From: Zoroaster sp. YZ-2022
Lineage: Eukaryota > Echinodermata > Asteroidea > Forcipulatida > Zoroasteridae
DNA: 64,000 nt
Direction: 5' to 3'
NCBI GenBank assembly: GCA_029582265.1
Contig: CM055823.1
Span: forward strand, 2,914,001 to 2,978,000
The notes under the pieces are model-generated. The model made no database searches. It had not been told where the DNA came from and saw only the letters and a program-made list of their open reading frames with translations. Positions 33,514 to 46,265 of the stretch are shown here, in pieces (the first letter of the stretch is position 1; each line of letters begins with the position of its first letter). Made by a program: the position numbers and the translations under genes.

Positions 33514-34244
33514 TTCCCATTTATACGGGTTAAAGGCCAAATTTGGTCGCGGTGAACTATGGGATAGTTAATGTGTAAAATGGTCAGCACGCCCGGTGGT
33601 GCGGTTGATCCATAGAGTTATCTAATATAAGAACTAGAGCCTCCAGTCGCTGTCGTGTATGTTACGGATCGGAGCCGTGATGCCACTGTGGAGACACGGC
33701 CGCCATTTTCAAAGTGGGCAAAATGAATGTGAAATGCCCGGATGTGCCCACAAAATAGCGCGTTATGCTATTGTCTCTGAAAAACGGGGGGCCGTTTAAA
33801 GTTGATTTTTATGAATTATTTCGTTTGTTTTGACCTGAATGAAAGATAGTCGGTAACATTGATTAATTTACCGAATAAAATGGTAGAAAATGCATTTTAA
33901 AATTATAATTTCTCTTCGCCCAAGTATCCCCGGTATGTAATACATGTACACTCGGTTAAAACACTTTGCCCGCGCTACTGTCGCTCACTATCCCAACAGT
34001 CACAGTAAAACCTATTTCCTGATTGTAAGTTACAAAGTACACCAAACATTGAGACACAGAGATCATTTGACATCTTCATCAAAATAAATATTCTTATTTA
34101 TATTCAACAAATTTTGATAAAACAATCATTGTAGCAGGCCTGCCCTTCCCTACCTGTGATTTTTTAAAGCAAAATGAATAAACATGTTATAAAATTAATT
34201 CATAAATCAATAAATAAAAAAATTAAAATATACATTGGCAAAAT
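33514..34244. other. spacer, no feature recognised
   Basis: Contains a CpG-bearing stretch (33580-33740) and AT-rich DNA. No exon, repeat or element could be supported. Confidence 0.4.
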
Positions 34245-34460
34245 AAAGAACCCTGAAAAATGGGTAGTGGGACTGAGGGTTAGAGGGCAGAGGACAAAGC
34301 CCCTTAATATTTAATATTGTAGGATTAGGCCTACACACTGTCCATATCCCAACAAAGAAACTAGAGGTTTGGAAAAATACCGGATATTTGTTTCTTTCCT
34401 TGAGGAAAAGGGAGATTTGTAAATTAGGCCTACTGAAAAATCACAGGTCTGTAAAAAAAA
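34245..34460 (+). repeat. interspersed repeat family R3, copy 2
   Basis: Matches 22525-22760 through AATGGGTAG, GAGGACAAAGCCCCTTA, AACAAAGAAACTAGAGG and AAAGGGAGATTTGTAAA. AGGCCTAC insertions distinguish this copy. Confidence 0.65.
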
Positions 34461-34697
34461 AAACTTGTTGAAATAGTTTTCTATAAATTAATTAATCAAT
34501 ACGCCAATAAATAATTAAATATAAAATATATATAATACATAATTTAATTAAGAAATTAATGTATTTAGTGTAAACCAACTCAACAAATATTCACAGCACA
34601 ATTTGCCTCTGTCCCCAATAGACAGATTAGATAGATAAATCTATGTAGCCGCTCAGTCAACAGAAAGAATCCCACTTTTACATTGTTTCTGGGAGAA

Positions 34698-34701
<4 letters not shown>

Positions 34702-34730
<29 letters not shown>
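34702..34730. repeat. AT microsatellite
   Basis: About 14 uninterrupted AT dinucleotides. Confidence 0.95.
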
Positions 34731-34734
<4 letters not shown>

Positions 34735-36740
34735 TAAATGTATTTATAAATGACTAATTAAATGATAAAAGATAGTGAAGAACTAAAGAAGTTCTAAATC
34801 ACAGCGGCGCCACATATTTTCCAAGGACAGTACCATTAATATGAAAATGGCATCATTTGAAAGGGGGTATAATGGGCTACATCACGAGGGGGTCAGCTAA
34901 GAATTGCCGAAACATAAAAGGAATGCGGTCTACATGTACATTTGGGAAATAAGTAGAACAGTTGATGATTTTAGATTATAAAAAATTTTATTATGTAATA
35001 ATTTTATTCATAAACCACTTGGTTTTGCTAGTTGCTATTCAACAATATCAGGAAATGCACTGTACTCATGTTCATTCAAGACAAGGTCAGATGGAATTTT
35101 CTTTTGTGGTGGTTGAGACATGAAATCAGCACGGAAGGGTCATTTTTGAGGCAGGGCTCTCTTTCGTTGTTTTTCCTGCTTATAGGTTGGATGTGATGGA
35201 AACACTGTCTGAACTGCTTGCTCAAGTAGCTTATGATGGCTCACTTTGTGGTCATCCATCTCTTGGATAAATTCCTACATGAGTAATAAACACATGAAAT
35301 ATTTGTCTGTTATTATACACACCAAGTTATCAAAATCTATGGCTAAATATTTTATTTTCTGCCATACTGGTAAGGCTAAGTGTGAGGTGAGAGATGGAAC
35401 AATTTTTTTACAGCCCCTTGAATACACTATTGGTCCGTACTGAATGGGTGTTAAGTTGATGATAGGAAACCTGACTTGAAATATTTCTACCTGATGTATT
35501 TATATTGTTTTTTGAGAAATTAGTAAAAACAAATTATCAAATCTACAAAAATTAATTCACGTCTCAACGAAGTATAAATTTCATAGACAAAATTAATAAA
35601 ACAATTACAGATGTAAACATACTTTACCATTTTCTCATATATTGCAATAAAATGAGTTAACTAAAACTTTCACAGGTTGGAACACTCCTTCCTTCATGCT
35701 CACTCTGAGCTCCCAAAATTGGCAAGTTCAGGTTACCTCTCCCATTTGTTTCTTACCTGGCATAGGTCTGTCTTGAAAATTTTCAGCCACTGAAGTCCGT
35801 TCTAAATAAACAGAAGAAACAGACAATAATTTGTAAGAGTAGCATGTAACTAACTTCTCCTGAAAATTAATGGAAAAGTAAATGTCAAGTTAGCTAGTGC
35901 AAAAGTACAGTGAAATGTACACTGTCAGTAAAGAATTGCTGTACTATTTAAGTAAAATACCACTCGCGTAACAATTAATGCAAATATATTTTGTGAAATT
36001 TGACTAAAGCCAAGGGTCATTGCATACCAAAATATTTGGCGTAAGGTATGTAAACTGCCTAACAAACCTCACCAGTAAAGTAAAGTTTTCATATGGGATT
36101 ACCATTTCTTGCAAGTTGCAAATCGTCTGTTGTAAGAAATCTAATTGAACCATAGTTTATCAATGTTTTAATTCCTGAGCTTGCATGTGTGACCAGGCAC
36201 TTTTTGCACTGTCCTCATACATTATTCATGGTAAGTGATGTAAGGTGACACCCATGTGCCCTAGGGTTGGGGACACATGCCTCAGAGATATCTTCGGGTT
36301 AGACCATGAGTATACATACTAGTGCAGTAGTGGCTGAGTTAAGGCTCTGAGAGAATTAAAGATTTAAAGTTAGTGTATTTCAGAGAATCTTGTTTTTCTT
36401 GCTGTGCTTTAATAAAACTGTAGACTTTGCATTTTTCATTCTTAAAGTTTTGGGTTTCATATAATATTATACTATTAATCTGTAGATCTAGTGTGTTCTG
36501 CTTGAATGAAAAATACCAACGCACTTGTAATGTAAGCCAAGAACAGTCTGTCATTGCATGTGTATTACTAGACAATCTGAATTCCTCAGAATACTTGGTT
36601 TGTCAGGTATTTTACAAATCATATACCCCAAATATATGGCATGAAGTATGACTTTAGTGTCACCCTTAAAGATAGGCACCATAACAATAGTTGATGTACA
36701 AAACAATCAATTTGAACTATTTCTAATCCTCTATAATCCT
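34735..36740. other. AT-rich stretch without recognised genes
   Basis: Short open frames of 65-78 codons only (for example 35246-35443 plus, 36339-36575 minus), with no domain, no strong splice-bounded exon and no repeat matched elsewhere in the window. Confidence 0.4.
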
Positions 36741-36742
36741 TA

Positions 36743-37740
36743 CTTGTTACTAGTCTGAGAACTTGGACTCACAAACTGGCATGAGCCAGTATAGAGTCCA
36801 AGGTCATACTGTACTAAAATGCCTTGCCTCAAAAGTCCCAGGAAAGGACCAGTGGCAACACTGAAGCTGGTTCCTAGCAGCATGTAAGGAATGAACACTG
36901 TAGAAGATAATAATAGTTTAATACTATCCTTGTGTCCATACTTGTGTCCAAAATTGAGAAATTAGGCCATACATGGCTAAGAAATGATAGAAAATGGCAG
37001 TCAATCATCAATGTGTGCCATTTCTGAACTGTTGCTCTACTATTTTTTGCCTAATTTCTCACTTTTGCAAGGGTATGGACACAGGGTTAGTATAATCTTT
37101 ACTTGCTAATAGTATTAGGAACCAGTTTCAAAACCAGCTTGAGCCAGTGTAGAGTCCAAGCCAATACTGTACAAAACATTATCTATTAGTACATAGCAAA
37201 TGTCTCGCTCCAAAGTCCCAGAAAATGACCAGTTGCAACATTGAAGATTGTTCCTAGTAACAAGTATGGATCATAGAAGGTAATAATTATAATATCCTTG
37301 TGTTCCGACATGTGCAAAAAGTGAAAAGTAGGTTCCAAATGGTGGAGCAATAGTGAAAAAATGCAATTTCTACATTTAACTGCTCCGCCATTTTGCATGT
37401 TTTGGGCCTAGATTTTCACTTTTGAGCGGTAAGAATAGTATTATTAGGCCTATCACCTTCTATGATCCTTAAAGGCCTACTTGCTCACAGGACACAGAAA
37501 CCAGTGCCAAATGGTCATTTTCTGTGACTTGAAATTGAAGGCATTTGTGACTGATGTACTTATTACTACTTTACTAGAGTCAAGACAATTTTTGGTACAG
37601 TATTGACTTGGACTTCACTGGCTCATGCCAGTTTTGGAGTCCCAGTTGCTCAGATTAACTTAATAGACACTTTTTATACAGTACGACCAGCTCATGCCCG
37701 GTTCTGAGCCCGTAGTACTTGGACTAGTCACTAACGAATT
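36743..37740. repeat. two direct and one inverted copy of a diverged repeat
   Basis: ACTGGCATGAGCCAGTATAG, AGTCCAAGGTCATACTGTAC and AGTCCCAGGAAAGGACCAG (36768-36855) recur in similar form at 37130-37235 and, reverse-complemented, at 37495-37660 (GTACAGTATTGACTTGGACT, CACTGGCTCATGCCAGTTTT). Between the first two, GTCCATACTTG...GAGAAATTAGGC (36938-36966) is mirrored at 37050-37082. It looks like a degraded inverted-repeat element inserted more than once; no open frame. Confidence 0.6.
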
Positions 37741-38140
37741 GTAGGCCTAGCCTAACATTAGTTTTTTTTTAGTAGGCCTATAGGCTATAGACTAGTCATG
37801 ATAGTGCTAGTGGTAGGCTAGTGTAAAGTAAATCGTGATGATGTAGCCACATGTACCTTGAAAAGATGTTTACATAATTAACACCTGTTTAAATTACCCA
37901 CCTTTTCCACAGCTTGAGCAAAAAATGGCGGCATTGCTCAAGTTGTGCCCGCAGTTGCTGCAAAAAACCATCCCAATCAGTAAGAGGTTCAAAATGTCAA
38001 GCTTGAATGCCTGGTGGTCATGGTATATACGGCGGACGATACATACTGTACATGTACATATGTACATGTAAATATGTACTACATGTAATTATGTACGTGT
38101 TCTGTCGGCCTTGTGAACCATGATGACTGGCTACCAGTCA

Positions 38141-38390
38141 TTTGCTTTTGCTTTTGCCGTGGAGAATTTGCTTTTGACGTAGAGAATTTGCTTTTGCCGT
38201 GGGTAATTTGCTTTTGCCGTGACGCTTTTGCTTTTGCCGTGGGTAATTTGCTTTTGCCGTGACGCTTTTGCTTTTGCCGTGGGGAATTTGCTTTTGCCGT
38301 GACGCTTTTGCTTTTGCCGTGGGGAATTTGCTTTTGCCGTGACGCTTTTGCTTTTGCCGTGACAGTTGTGGGCCACCGTAGGCATTCGAC
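38141..38390 (-). repeat. 20-bp minisatellite, inverted counterpart of 33274-33513
   Basis: Units of TTTGCTTTTGCCGTG + GGGAA or ACGCT, about 11, ending in ACAGTTGTGGGCCACCGT. That is the reverse complement of the leader and array at 33.3 kb. The unit order differs from the first array, so the two have changed independently. Confidence 0.95.
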
Positions 38391-39079
38391 AGGGTAATGA
38401 AAATTATGGCCCTCTTTGGTCCTGACAGCAAATGTTCATACATCTTGTTTTCTTGGATATTACAACTTATTATAATATAATGCCTTAAGGGAGAAGTACT
38501 TGCACTTTTGCAGTGGTAGTCCGATGTAAGATTTACTCCTGTCTCAAAAGTCTGTCACATGCCCCCGTCACTTGATTAATTGATTTGCTTAAATTGTACG
38601 TGAATGGTCGATTTTATGATGGTGCACACACAGTACAGGTACTAGACTTGGTTCCAAGTCTGTGATCGTGGTTTTTTGTCTGCCTGAAGCCAATACGGCT
38701 CTGCAGTATCGCATTAAATAGCGCCCTCTTGTGTATTAACCTTCGACATTAACCTTCGATCACAGACTTGGGAATGTTGTTCTCGGTTTGTACACAACCT
38801 ATTGCGAATTAGTCCAAAAGTGGACGGAACAATCTGATTGGTCGGAAAGCCTTCCATAACATGAATATTCAAACTAAACCTTCTACATGCAGTTGGAGGC
38901 GATGTACTCAACCACGGCATTGTTGGATTGCCAGTGGGCACTGGCCCAACTTATACATATTCATATACAGGGTTAAAAATCACTAATTATTCACAACTGG
39001 TAGGGTAAGAAGGTTTCTCTGTGACAATTGGCACCCCCTCTTTAAAAAAGAATGTATTTGAAAAAAGCAAATAATTTTT
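38391..39079. other. spacer with a short foldback
   Basis: TTCCAAGTCTGTGATCG (about 38651) is mirrored by CGATCACAGACTTGGGA (about 38757), a small inverted pair. A 75-codon minus frame (38714-38941) overlaps it and is not recognised. Confidence 0.45.
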
Positions 39080-39723
39080 CTTCACTGAAGAAACTGCTAA
39101 ACACTTAAAATGTTTTAACATTAGGCCCTAATGTTATTAAACATTAAAGATAGAAAGTGAATTCATGAATAATATAAATAAAACCACGTGACCTACATCG
39201 TGCTCATCTATAAATAATAATTTATGTGTCTAAATGGTCCAATAGCTGTGATCTGACCAAACATTTTTCTACAACCTTTAATTTTCACTTTTAGTAGTTT
39301 GTGTTTTGCGTCATGCAATGATTGAGTCAAATTCTTATTGGCCTTAATCAAATATTGAGTTTTACTTGATAACATTTATTGCTTTTCTATATATGTGTCG
39401 TGTGAAGACTGGAATCATAGTTTTTATAAGTCCTTGTTTGGAGTAAAGAAATAAAAGACTGTACAAAACATTAGTGTGTGTGGCTGTTGTACTTTGTCCA
39501 TCGTGAATATTAGTATAGATAGTTTAAAGGGATAATACCGTCACGATCAACAGGGCATGGAATCGGAGTACTATTTAATATTAACTCTGTGACTGAACAA
39601 ATACCCCATATTTATATAATAAGGTCATAACCGTTGCTGCTGCATAAATGACCTAGTAATTTTCAGTCACTGTGTTCATCTATAAACTAGGCCACCGATT
39701 CCATGCCCTGTTGAAAGTCTGCT

Positions 39724-40833
39724 ATATGAAGAACTTTGACCGGATTTCGCGCAGAAAAGATAAGATGCTCTGTGGAAGGCCAGAAGGACACACATGACCC
39801 TATACTAATGAGTGCACATAGCACGGATGTTTATTGAAAACAATAGGTCAGTGGACTAGACCATTTCATATAATGGGGATGGCGGTGGGTGTGAGAAAGT
39901 ATTGGTACGCACAATATAATTAATAAGTACATGTACGTGCACATTAATACAAAATACAACTCAAGATTTCAGAGTTTTTAAAATGTTCAACTTAAGCAAC
40001 TTTAGTTATTCACATTCTTCCACAAAATCAAAGTAAAGATGGCCCAAAAAAGTAATGGTGTGATCCGATCAGCAAGTACATCAAACTTGTTTTTTTTTTA
40101 ATCGAAGTTGGCTCAATTTTCTTTAAAGGGGATTTTAATATGGACTTAAAAACCTATCTATAAATATATTCTACAACTATTTTTCCTTTGTTGATGGTGA
40201 GAAATCGTTGTCAAAATCTAATGATTGTGGACCGTAGAGAAACGAGTCTCCTACGTTTCTTGTGGCACAATCTGGTACCCACTGCAACCATCACACTTTA
40301 CGTGCATAAGTGAGTGCATGTAAAAAAACCAGACTACGGAGATCCTTGCATAAATTATACTCGAAGAAGAGAGACGTTCAATTATTGGACATAAAAAGCC
40401 TCTTTCCTCTTGGCTAATCAAAATCCTTCTTACATGAATGGAAAGAGAATTTTCTACGGATTCTTCTGCCGTGCGAGGTAAATCTGTAACGTTACGCAAT
40501 CTGCTTTGACATTCCATTTATTGAGCAAACCATCGGGAAAAACAGTCAAATTCGTGTTGACCTCCATAGGAAATGCAGATTTTAGCATTTACTCCCCTTT
40601 TTAAAAACAAAAAAGCCCTATTTTCCCAAGTGTAATTAAGTTTGAAAGATAATCATTCTGAGGGGAAAACGTTACACTTTAAAATGCCGGGCGAGGGGGT
40701 TAGAAACAGTCAACTACATTTCAAATACAAAGGAAAGTTTGTTAATGTTGCATCATTTAGTGGCACATTTCCCGTGTTGTAGGCTGCGTTGCGGAAGTCA
40801 AAGAGCAAATGCACGCAAGTTGTTCATCCCCGG
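39724..40833. other. 1.1-kb insertion unique to duplication copy 1
   Basis: It splits the R2 element between GAAAGTCTGCT and CTGATCTTGACG, which are adjacent in copy 2 (46671-46692) and nearly so at 8.66 kb. The ends ATATGAAGAACTTTGACC and GTTCATCCCCGG are not inverted repeats and no target duplication longer than two bases is visible. It contains a T-run and an 88-codon minus frame (40251-40517) without known motifs. Nature unknown. Confidence 0.8.
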
Positions 40834-42924
40834 CTGATCTTGACGATGTATGTCCCTTTAAAGATTGTATCGCCCGTGTTTTTGTAAGTATAATGAAAAA
40901 CAAAACAGTTGAGAATGACATTCTTCAAAGCTACATGTAAGTTTTACATAAACTAAGCCTGACTCATTGAGGCGCTTAATTACTGCTAAATCATGCTTTT
41001 GATAATTTAATATTCTGAGAAATATTATTTTATCAAAACATCGGCGATACATCTTTAGGTGTTTAAAAGCTAACATTTTGTGGACCGTTTAAGACATAAA
41101 TACAATCAATATCGTCATTAACTTTTTTTTTTAAATTTCAAAGCTACATTGTTATTCTATAGGCCAAAGTTTACGCACCCCACCACCGTACATACATAAA
41201 AGTGAGTACCCCTTGCCATGAGAACATTTGAAAGGATGACAATTTTCTTACTGCCAAATTTCATACTCTTCCAAAACGACCCACACCGTTTACCAGCCTA
41301 CGGGCCTGCGCATTGATCCTGATGACGTACATGTAAGTTAGGAATTCACATGACCTTCCACCTATGTGTATTGTAAATGGTTGGCCCTATTGGCCCTATG
41401 TGAAGACGTACATTGTAAATGGATTGGCCCTATATATGTGTATAAATACAAGGCAACACTTTATCTTTGCAGCAACAATCTCTCGGACCAATAGTCAGGG
41501 GCGGATCCAAAGTGGAACAAAGGTGGGGGCACACAGCACAAAAGGCCACACAAGAAGTGTGGTAAATTTACCACTTCTTATAAAAAATAGGACACCTATA
41601 GCTATTCCCCATCACCCCCTCTGATTGGTTCCACCAAAAGGGCACATATCCCTCCACTGCCCCCTCCCAGATCAACCAATGCCAAGAGCATAAAGCAGAT
41701 GTTCCCCTTAAAGAATGAACTTTTGAGAATCTCTTAATCACTGATGATGGAATCATGATACACTAAGGTTAACTATTCACTCACTGAATTTGTTATATAG
41801 TTAAGTTGATCTATTATAACATCAGACTCATCACTGCGCTACAATACCTTTTATGACGAATCATTTGTTATGACGAATCATTTGTTTTCAAAGAGGTTCT
41901 GATACCCTATTGACTCAAAATGTTTTGATCTGGAATTGGATTCTCATATCCTGAGGGATATAGGGTGTATATGGGGTGTATATTTAAACCCAAACATTTT
42001 AAAAGTAGGTGATCAATGAATCATCCAGGGGTGATCAATGAAATCATCCCGAAATATCCCCCTTTTATAAAACAACATTCTGTCATATTTTCTCTGTCCC
42101 CTTCATGAACATTATGACGCTTCATAATTCTTCATGATATTATTTTTGAAATGTACCCCCGAATATGCACATCTATAGAATCCTAAAGCTTCTGGAGTCC
42201 GTAGGCCTTCCACGGACCTCACGCCTTTTTGGCTTCACGCTACAGGCTTTCCGGGGCATTACCGTAGCTTTTCACATAAATTATTTATGGTGATGTACTA
42301 TGCACTTATCTCTTTATAATTCAAATCTCAAAGTTTACTTTCCATGGAGGGTTAATGTTTCAAGAGGTTCACATAATGCCAAGGCATTTCTTTAATCTAA
42401 AATATTGTATATGTGCACGTAGGCGTCTACATAATGTAAATACAACTAGTATTCTATAAAGAAACCACTGGGGTGGCCCTCCCATTAACAACAATGCATT
42501 TTCTGCCTCTCAGTGCCGTCTGTCTGAAGTTCAGGTGTACTTATAGATAACAGAAAAATATCACACCAACATCAGTAAACAGTTTTTGGAGATTTAATTC
42601 TGATCAAGTTAATAATAAACCTTTAAGTTCAACTATGTATTCATAGACATTGGGTGGTGCTGTTTAATGATGATGATTGAAGAGGGTAAATAAAGACAGA
42701 AGCACGATAACGTATGGCACATTCGCACCTAAAATAACGTTTGGAATTCCCAAAAATGTTCACTCATAGCCAAATCGGAGTCAGGCATCCTCTTCAAATA
42801 GAGTCCAGCAACTATGTCAAAAATGACTCCATTTTAGTAGTCAAAGTACTCCGTTAAAGTGTCTCCATTTACTCCTTTTCCAGAGTCATCATGACTCTCT
42901 TAACTTTATTGAAGAGTCATTGCT

Positions 42925-43015
42925 TTTCAGTGGGGGCCCAGGGGTTTGGGTTTTTCCCTTTTCTTTTTCTTTTGTTTTTTAGGGCACTGTGAGGATTTGT
43001 CGTGGGGGGCTTCGC
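42925..43015 (+). mobile_element. fragment of a hAT-like MITE interior
   Basis: TTGCTTTTCAGTGGGGGC, GGTTTGGGTTTTTCCCTTTT and GGGCACTGTGAGGATTT match the inner part of the element at 44407-44586. The ends are missing. The same fragment is in duplication copy 2 at about 49750-49845. Confidence 0.6.
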
Positions 43016-44406
43016 CGCTGAAATGTTGTGATCAGCAGCAGACAGTAATACCTCTTCACCCCAACATTGAAATCTGCCAAGTTCCTCCGGCCCTGATAAG
43101 CGCTTAAATTCTCTTGTCATCTGTTGAGAAAATGGAATCAATAATTGAGATTGGACAACCTTAACAGTTAATTTGCGAGTTAAAAAGTAATGCCTAAAAC
43201 CACATACACTAGCATACTCCGATTACTCGTTGATTTGTAATGATTATTTTGAAATCTAACCGATTTAGAAAGCATGAACGACAAGACATGCAAGATAGCT
43301 ACATAGACTGGAGACCAGCAGCTGCATCGATCTCGTTGTTGTAGAGTCAGTGACCAGACAACGGTAGCAACGCACTTTACGGGAGGGGAGTCAAATTGAC
43401 TCTACCTCAGAGTCCACTACTCTTTATTATAAGAGTAAGGCGCCGTTTACCCTGTTTGAAGAGTCATTTGACTCCGATTTGGCTATGAGTGTATAAGGTA
43501 GCACTCATTGGCGGCGATTTCTTGAGTAAAAGATGATAGTGCAGTCCCATTTAGAGACACTTTACATCTGTTGATTGTTAAATCAGATTGTATTTTTAGT
43601 ACAGAATGATGTTTTGTCCTTATAGGAATAATTGACCTTAGTTTAAAAGGTACCATAAATGGACCAATTGGTCAAAACGGTGGAGTGACATATTTCGGTT
43701 TATCAAACAGATGATTTTATTTGCAGGTTAGTTTGTGTTCGAGTGAGTTTGGCCATTTTGAATAATGTGATTTTGCCATTATGTTTACTGATTGTTTCAC
43801 ATCTATGTTATTAATGGACGGATTATATGTTTTGAAATCTCATGGTTCATATTTTGAGGCTTCCGAGCAGTTTTTGAGTGTTGGACTCATGTGTTGTTTT
43901 GGGATGCCAAGTGAACAGTAGTTTGGAAGGATGAGTTTTGGATGGTTTGTTATGCATTATAGGTATGTAATTCTCAATCTTCTCTGGAAAATGTTGATGT
44001 CACTCGAAAGGGTTGAACGGGTTGGTCAAGTATAAGGTGGTTGGAACGAGATTTCTTTTCCGAGATCATTTTTTAATTTGAGATAGTTTTGCTCTAGATA
44101 GGTTTGTAATAAACTGTTCAATTCGTTCTGCAATTGGGGTATTCATTAGACTAGTGTTATTTAGTTTGGTTTTAGTAAAACGTTCATGTGAAACCGTTTT
44201 GTTTTCTGTTTCGATTGTGAACATTTTGCTCTTTTCGTTAGATTCCGTTTTGCCATTGTCAGTTATTAAATTGGTTTTAAATAATATATACTTATTATTT
44301 GTATTGTATTATTTATAAGATGGTAGGTTTGACAGTAGCATGTGACCACTCCTTTTTGAAGTTGTTGTGGTCCTGAAAAAGACCGGTGGAATTTGTGCCT
44401 TGGTCT

Positions 44407-44586
44407 CAGCGGCGTAGCCAGGACTTTTCAGTGGGGGCACGGGGGGCTAGGGGGCATTGCTTTTCAGTGGGGGCAGGGGTATGGGTTTTTTCCCTTTTCT
44501 TTTCTTTCTGTTTTTGGGGCACTATGAGGATTTTGGGGCAAATTTGTGGGGGTACGTGCCAGCCAGGCCCCGTGGCTATGCCACTG
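44407..44586. mobile_element. hAT-like MITE, CAGYGGCGTAGCC ends
   Basis: CAGCGGCGTAGCCAGGAC on the left mirrors GGCCCCGTGGCTATGCCACTG on the right. The flanks are CTTGGTCT and GTTGGTCT, a 7-of-8 match to an 8-bp target duplication. The equivalent insertion is in copy 2 at 51868-52073, so it predates the duplication. Confidence 0.8.
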
Positions 44587-44841
44587 GTTGGTCTTGAAAA
44601 AGATCAGTCGGTCTGTGAGAGTTGTGCTTCGTCTCTCTGCCGCTTATGTCAACGGTTCAGTAGTGGTTGACGGGTGAATAAGGCGTTCAATTTCCGGCTA
44701 TCTCCAGATCGTTCTTGCTCTGGAAATATTCCATGCATGGGTTAAATAGTCCATGGAGCTTGGTGTTGGATCTGCTCAGTTTTGTATGTTGTCGGAATGA
44801 TTTGGTACGGCCTTCGATTGGTGGTGGGGATGGGTCACTGG

Positions 44842-45379
44842 CAGGCGTAGCTGGCTATGTTCGCCAGGGGGGGCGAATCGGATCCCAGGGGGCCCACCAA
44901 AAAAATGACTGTACAGATTTTTAGGGCCCCCTCTTTACCTGGGGCCGTGGGCAACTACCCTTTTGCCCTTATGTAAAGGCGGCCCTGTATACAGGGCCGG
45001 ATTTATAAGGGGGCAAAGGGGGCAATTGCCCCGGGCCCCCCTGCTAGAGGGCCCCCAGACTAAGGACTTCCTTTATAAAAAAAATGTAATAATTGTAAAA
45101 TTAGTTTTATATTTTTTTCGAAGAAATGCGGTTTATCATTCATTTTAGTTCATTTTTTATTTGTCATGTAATTTAATTTCTATGTCGAGGGCCCCGAAGA
45201 CACAAGTGCCCCGGGCCCCTCAAGGTCTAAATCCGGCCCTGCCTGTATAGTCCTGCCTGCTGGTGGGCCCGTCAGTCAGTCCCATAAGCATGTGAACAAA
45301 TTCGCATGTGTTAGGGACCTTTATTCTGGAATTGGAGCCAGGGGGCGGCCCCCCCCCTACCCCGCCAGCTACGCCACTG
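44842..45379. mobile_element. hAT-like element with 8-bp duplication, host of a nested element
   Basis: The left end CAGGCGTAGCTGGC and the right end GCCAGCTACGCCACTG are inverted repeats (the left lacks two bases). GTCACTGG flanks both sides (44834-44841 and 45380-45387). Copy 2 has the site without it (GGGTCAGGGGACGGTAGAG, about 52211), so it inserted after the duplication. Contains no transposase. Confidence 0.88.
44992..45241. mobile_element. hAT-like MITE nested in the preceding element
   Basis: CAGGGCCGGATTTA and TAAATCCGGCCCTG are near-perfect inverted ends of a 250-bp element. CCTGTATA is duplicated exactly on both sides (44984-44991 and 45242-45249). The CAGGGCCGG termini are typical of non-autonomous hAT elements. 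Confidence 0.9.
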
Positions 45380-45567
45380 GTCACTGGACGGTAGAGAGTG
45401 GGTCCAAGTGGCACACCCATGCAAAATCATGTCAAAGTTGATTGCTTTAATTTGTTGAAAAACATCATACAGTCTTTATGTTTGTATGTTATTTATCAAT
45501 TCAGAAATGTTAATGTGTAACCAAACAATGTTTGAGTTATAGATTTGAAAGCTATATCTCAACAATC

Positions 45568-45698
45568 TTTAGACCAATAGTCAGGGGCGGATCCAAGAGG
45601 AACAAAGTGGGGCACACAGCACAAAAAGGTCCACACAGGAAGTGTGATAATTTACCACATTTCTTATAAAATAGGACACCTATAGCTATACCCCTTCA
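45568..45698 (+). repeat. 131-bp filler at the duplication junction
   Basis: Between the end of copy 1 and the start of copy 2 lies a block running from AATCTTTAGACCAATAGTCA to CTATAGCTATACCCCTTCAC. It matches the interior of the unit at about 41485-41612 and 47605-47734. Short overlaps (AACA, CTTCAC) are shared with the flanks on both sides. It contains the word CAGGGGCGGATCCA, a common transposon terminus. Confidence 0.8.
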
Positions 45699-46265
45699 CT
45701 GAAGAAACTGCTAAACACTTAAAATGTTTTAACATTAGGCCCTAATGTTATTAAACATAAAAGATAGAAAGTGAATCATGAATATATAAATAAAACCACG
45801 TGACCTACATCGTGCTCATCTATAAATAATAATTTATGTGTCTAAATGGTCCAATGGCTGTGACCAAACATTTTTCTACAAACTTTAATTTTCACTTTTA
45901 GTAGTTTGTGTTTTGCGTCATGCAATGATCGAGTCAAATTCTTATTGGCCTTAATCAAATATTGAGTTTTACTTGATAACATTTATTGCTTTTCTATGTA
46001 TGTGTCGTGTGAAGACTGGAATCATAGTTTTTATAAGTCCTTGTTTGGAGTAAAGAAATAAAAGACTGTACAAAACATTAGTGTGTGTGGCTGTTGTACT
46101 TTGTCCATCGTGAATATTAGTATAGATAGTTTAAAGGGACAATACCGTCACGATCAACAGGGCATGGAATCGGAGTACTATTTAAGATTAACTCTGTGAC
46201 TGAACAAATACCCCATATTTATATAATAAGGTCATACTACCGTTGCTGCTGCATAAATGACCTAG

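Larger units (their letters stand above)
39080..45567 (+). repeat. tandem duplication of about 6.5 kb, copy 1
   Basis: From CTTCACTGAAGAAACTGC to the block ending GCTATATCTCAAC, the sequence is repeated in order and orientation at 45693-52400, with only a few percent mismatch by eye outside insertions. It includes the R1 repeat, CACGCCTTTTTGGCTTCACG (about 42221), the GAGTCATTTGACTCC segment (about 43460) and a hAT-like MITE. Unique to this copy are an insert at 39724-40833 and nested hAT-like elements at 44842-45379. No gene is recognisable in the unit. Confidence 0.93.

Noticed and set aside
44386..45420. Several glycine- and proline-rich ORFs
   Set aside because: They are translations of G/C-rich hAT-like element ends and poly-G runs.
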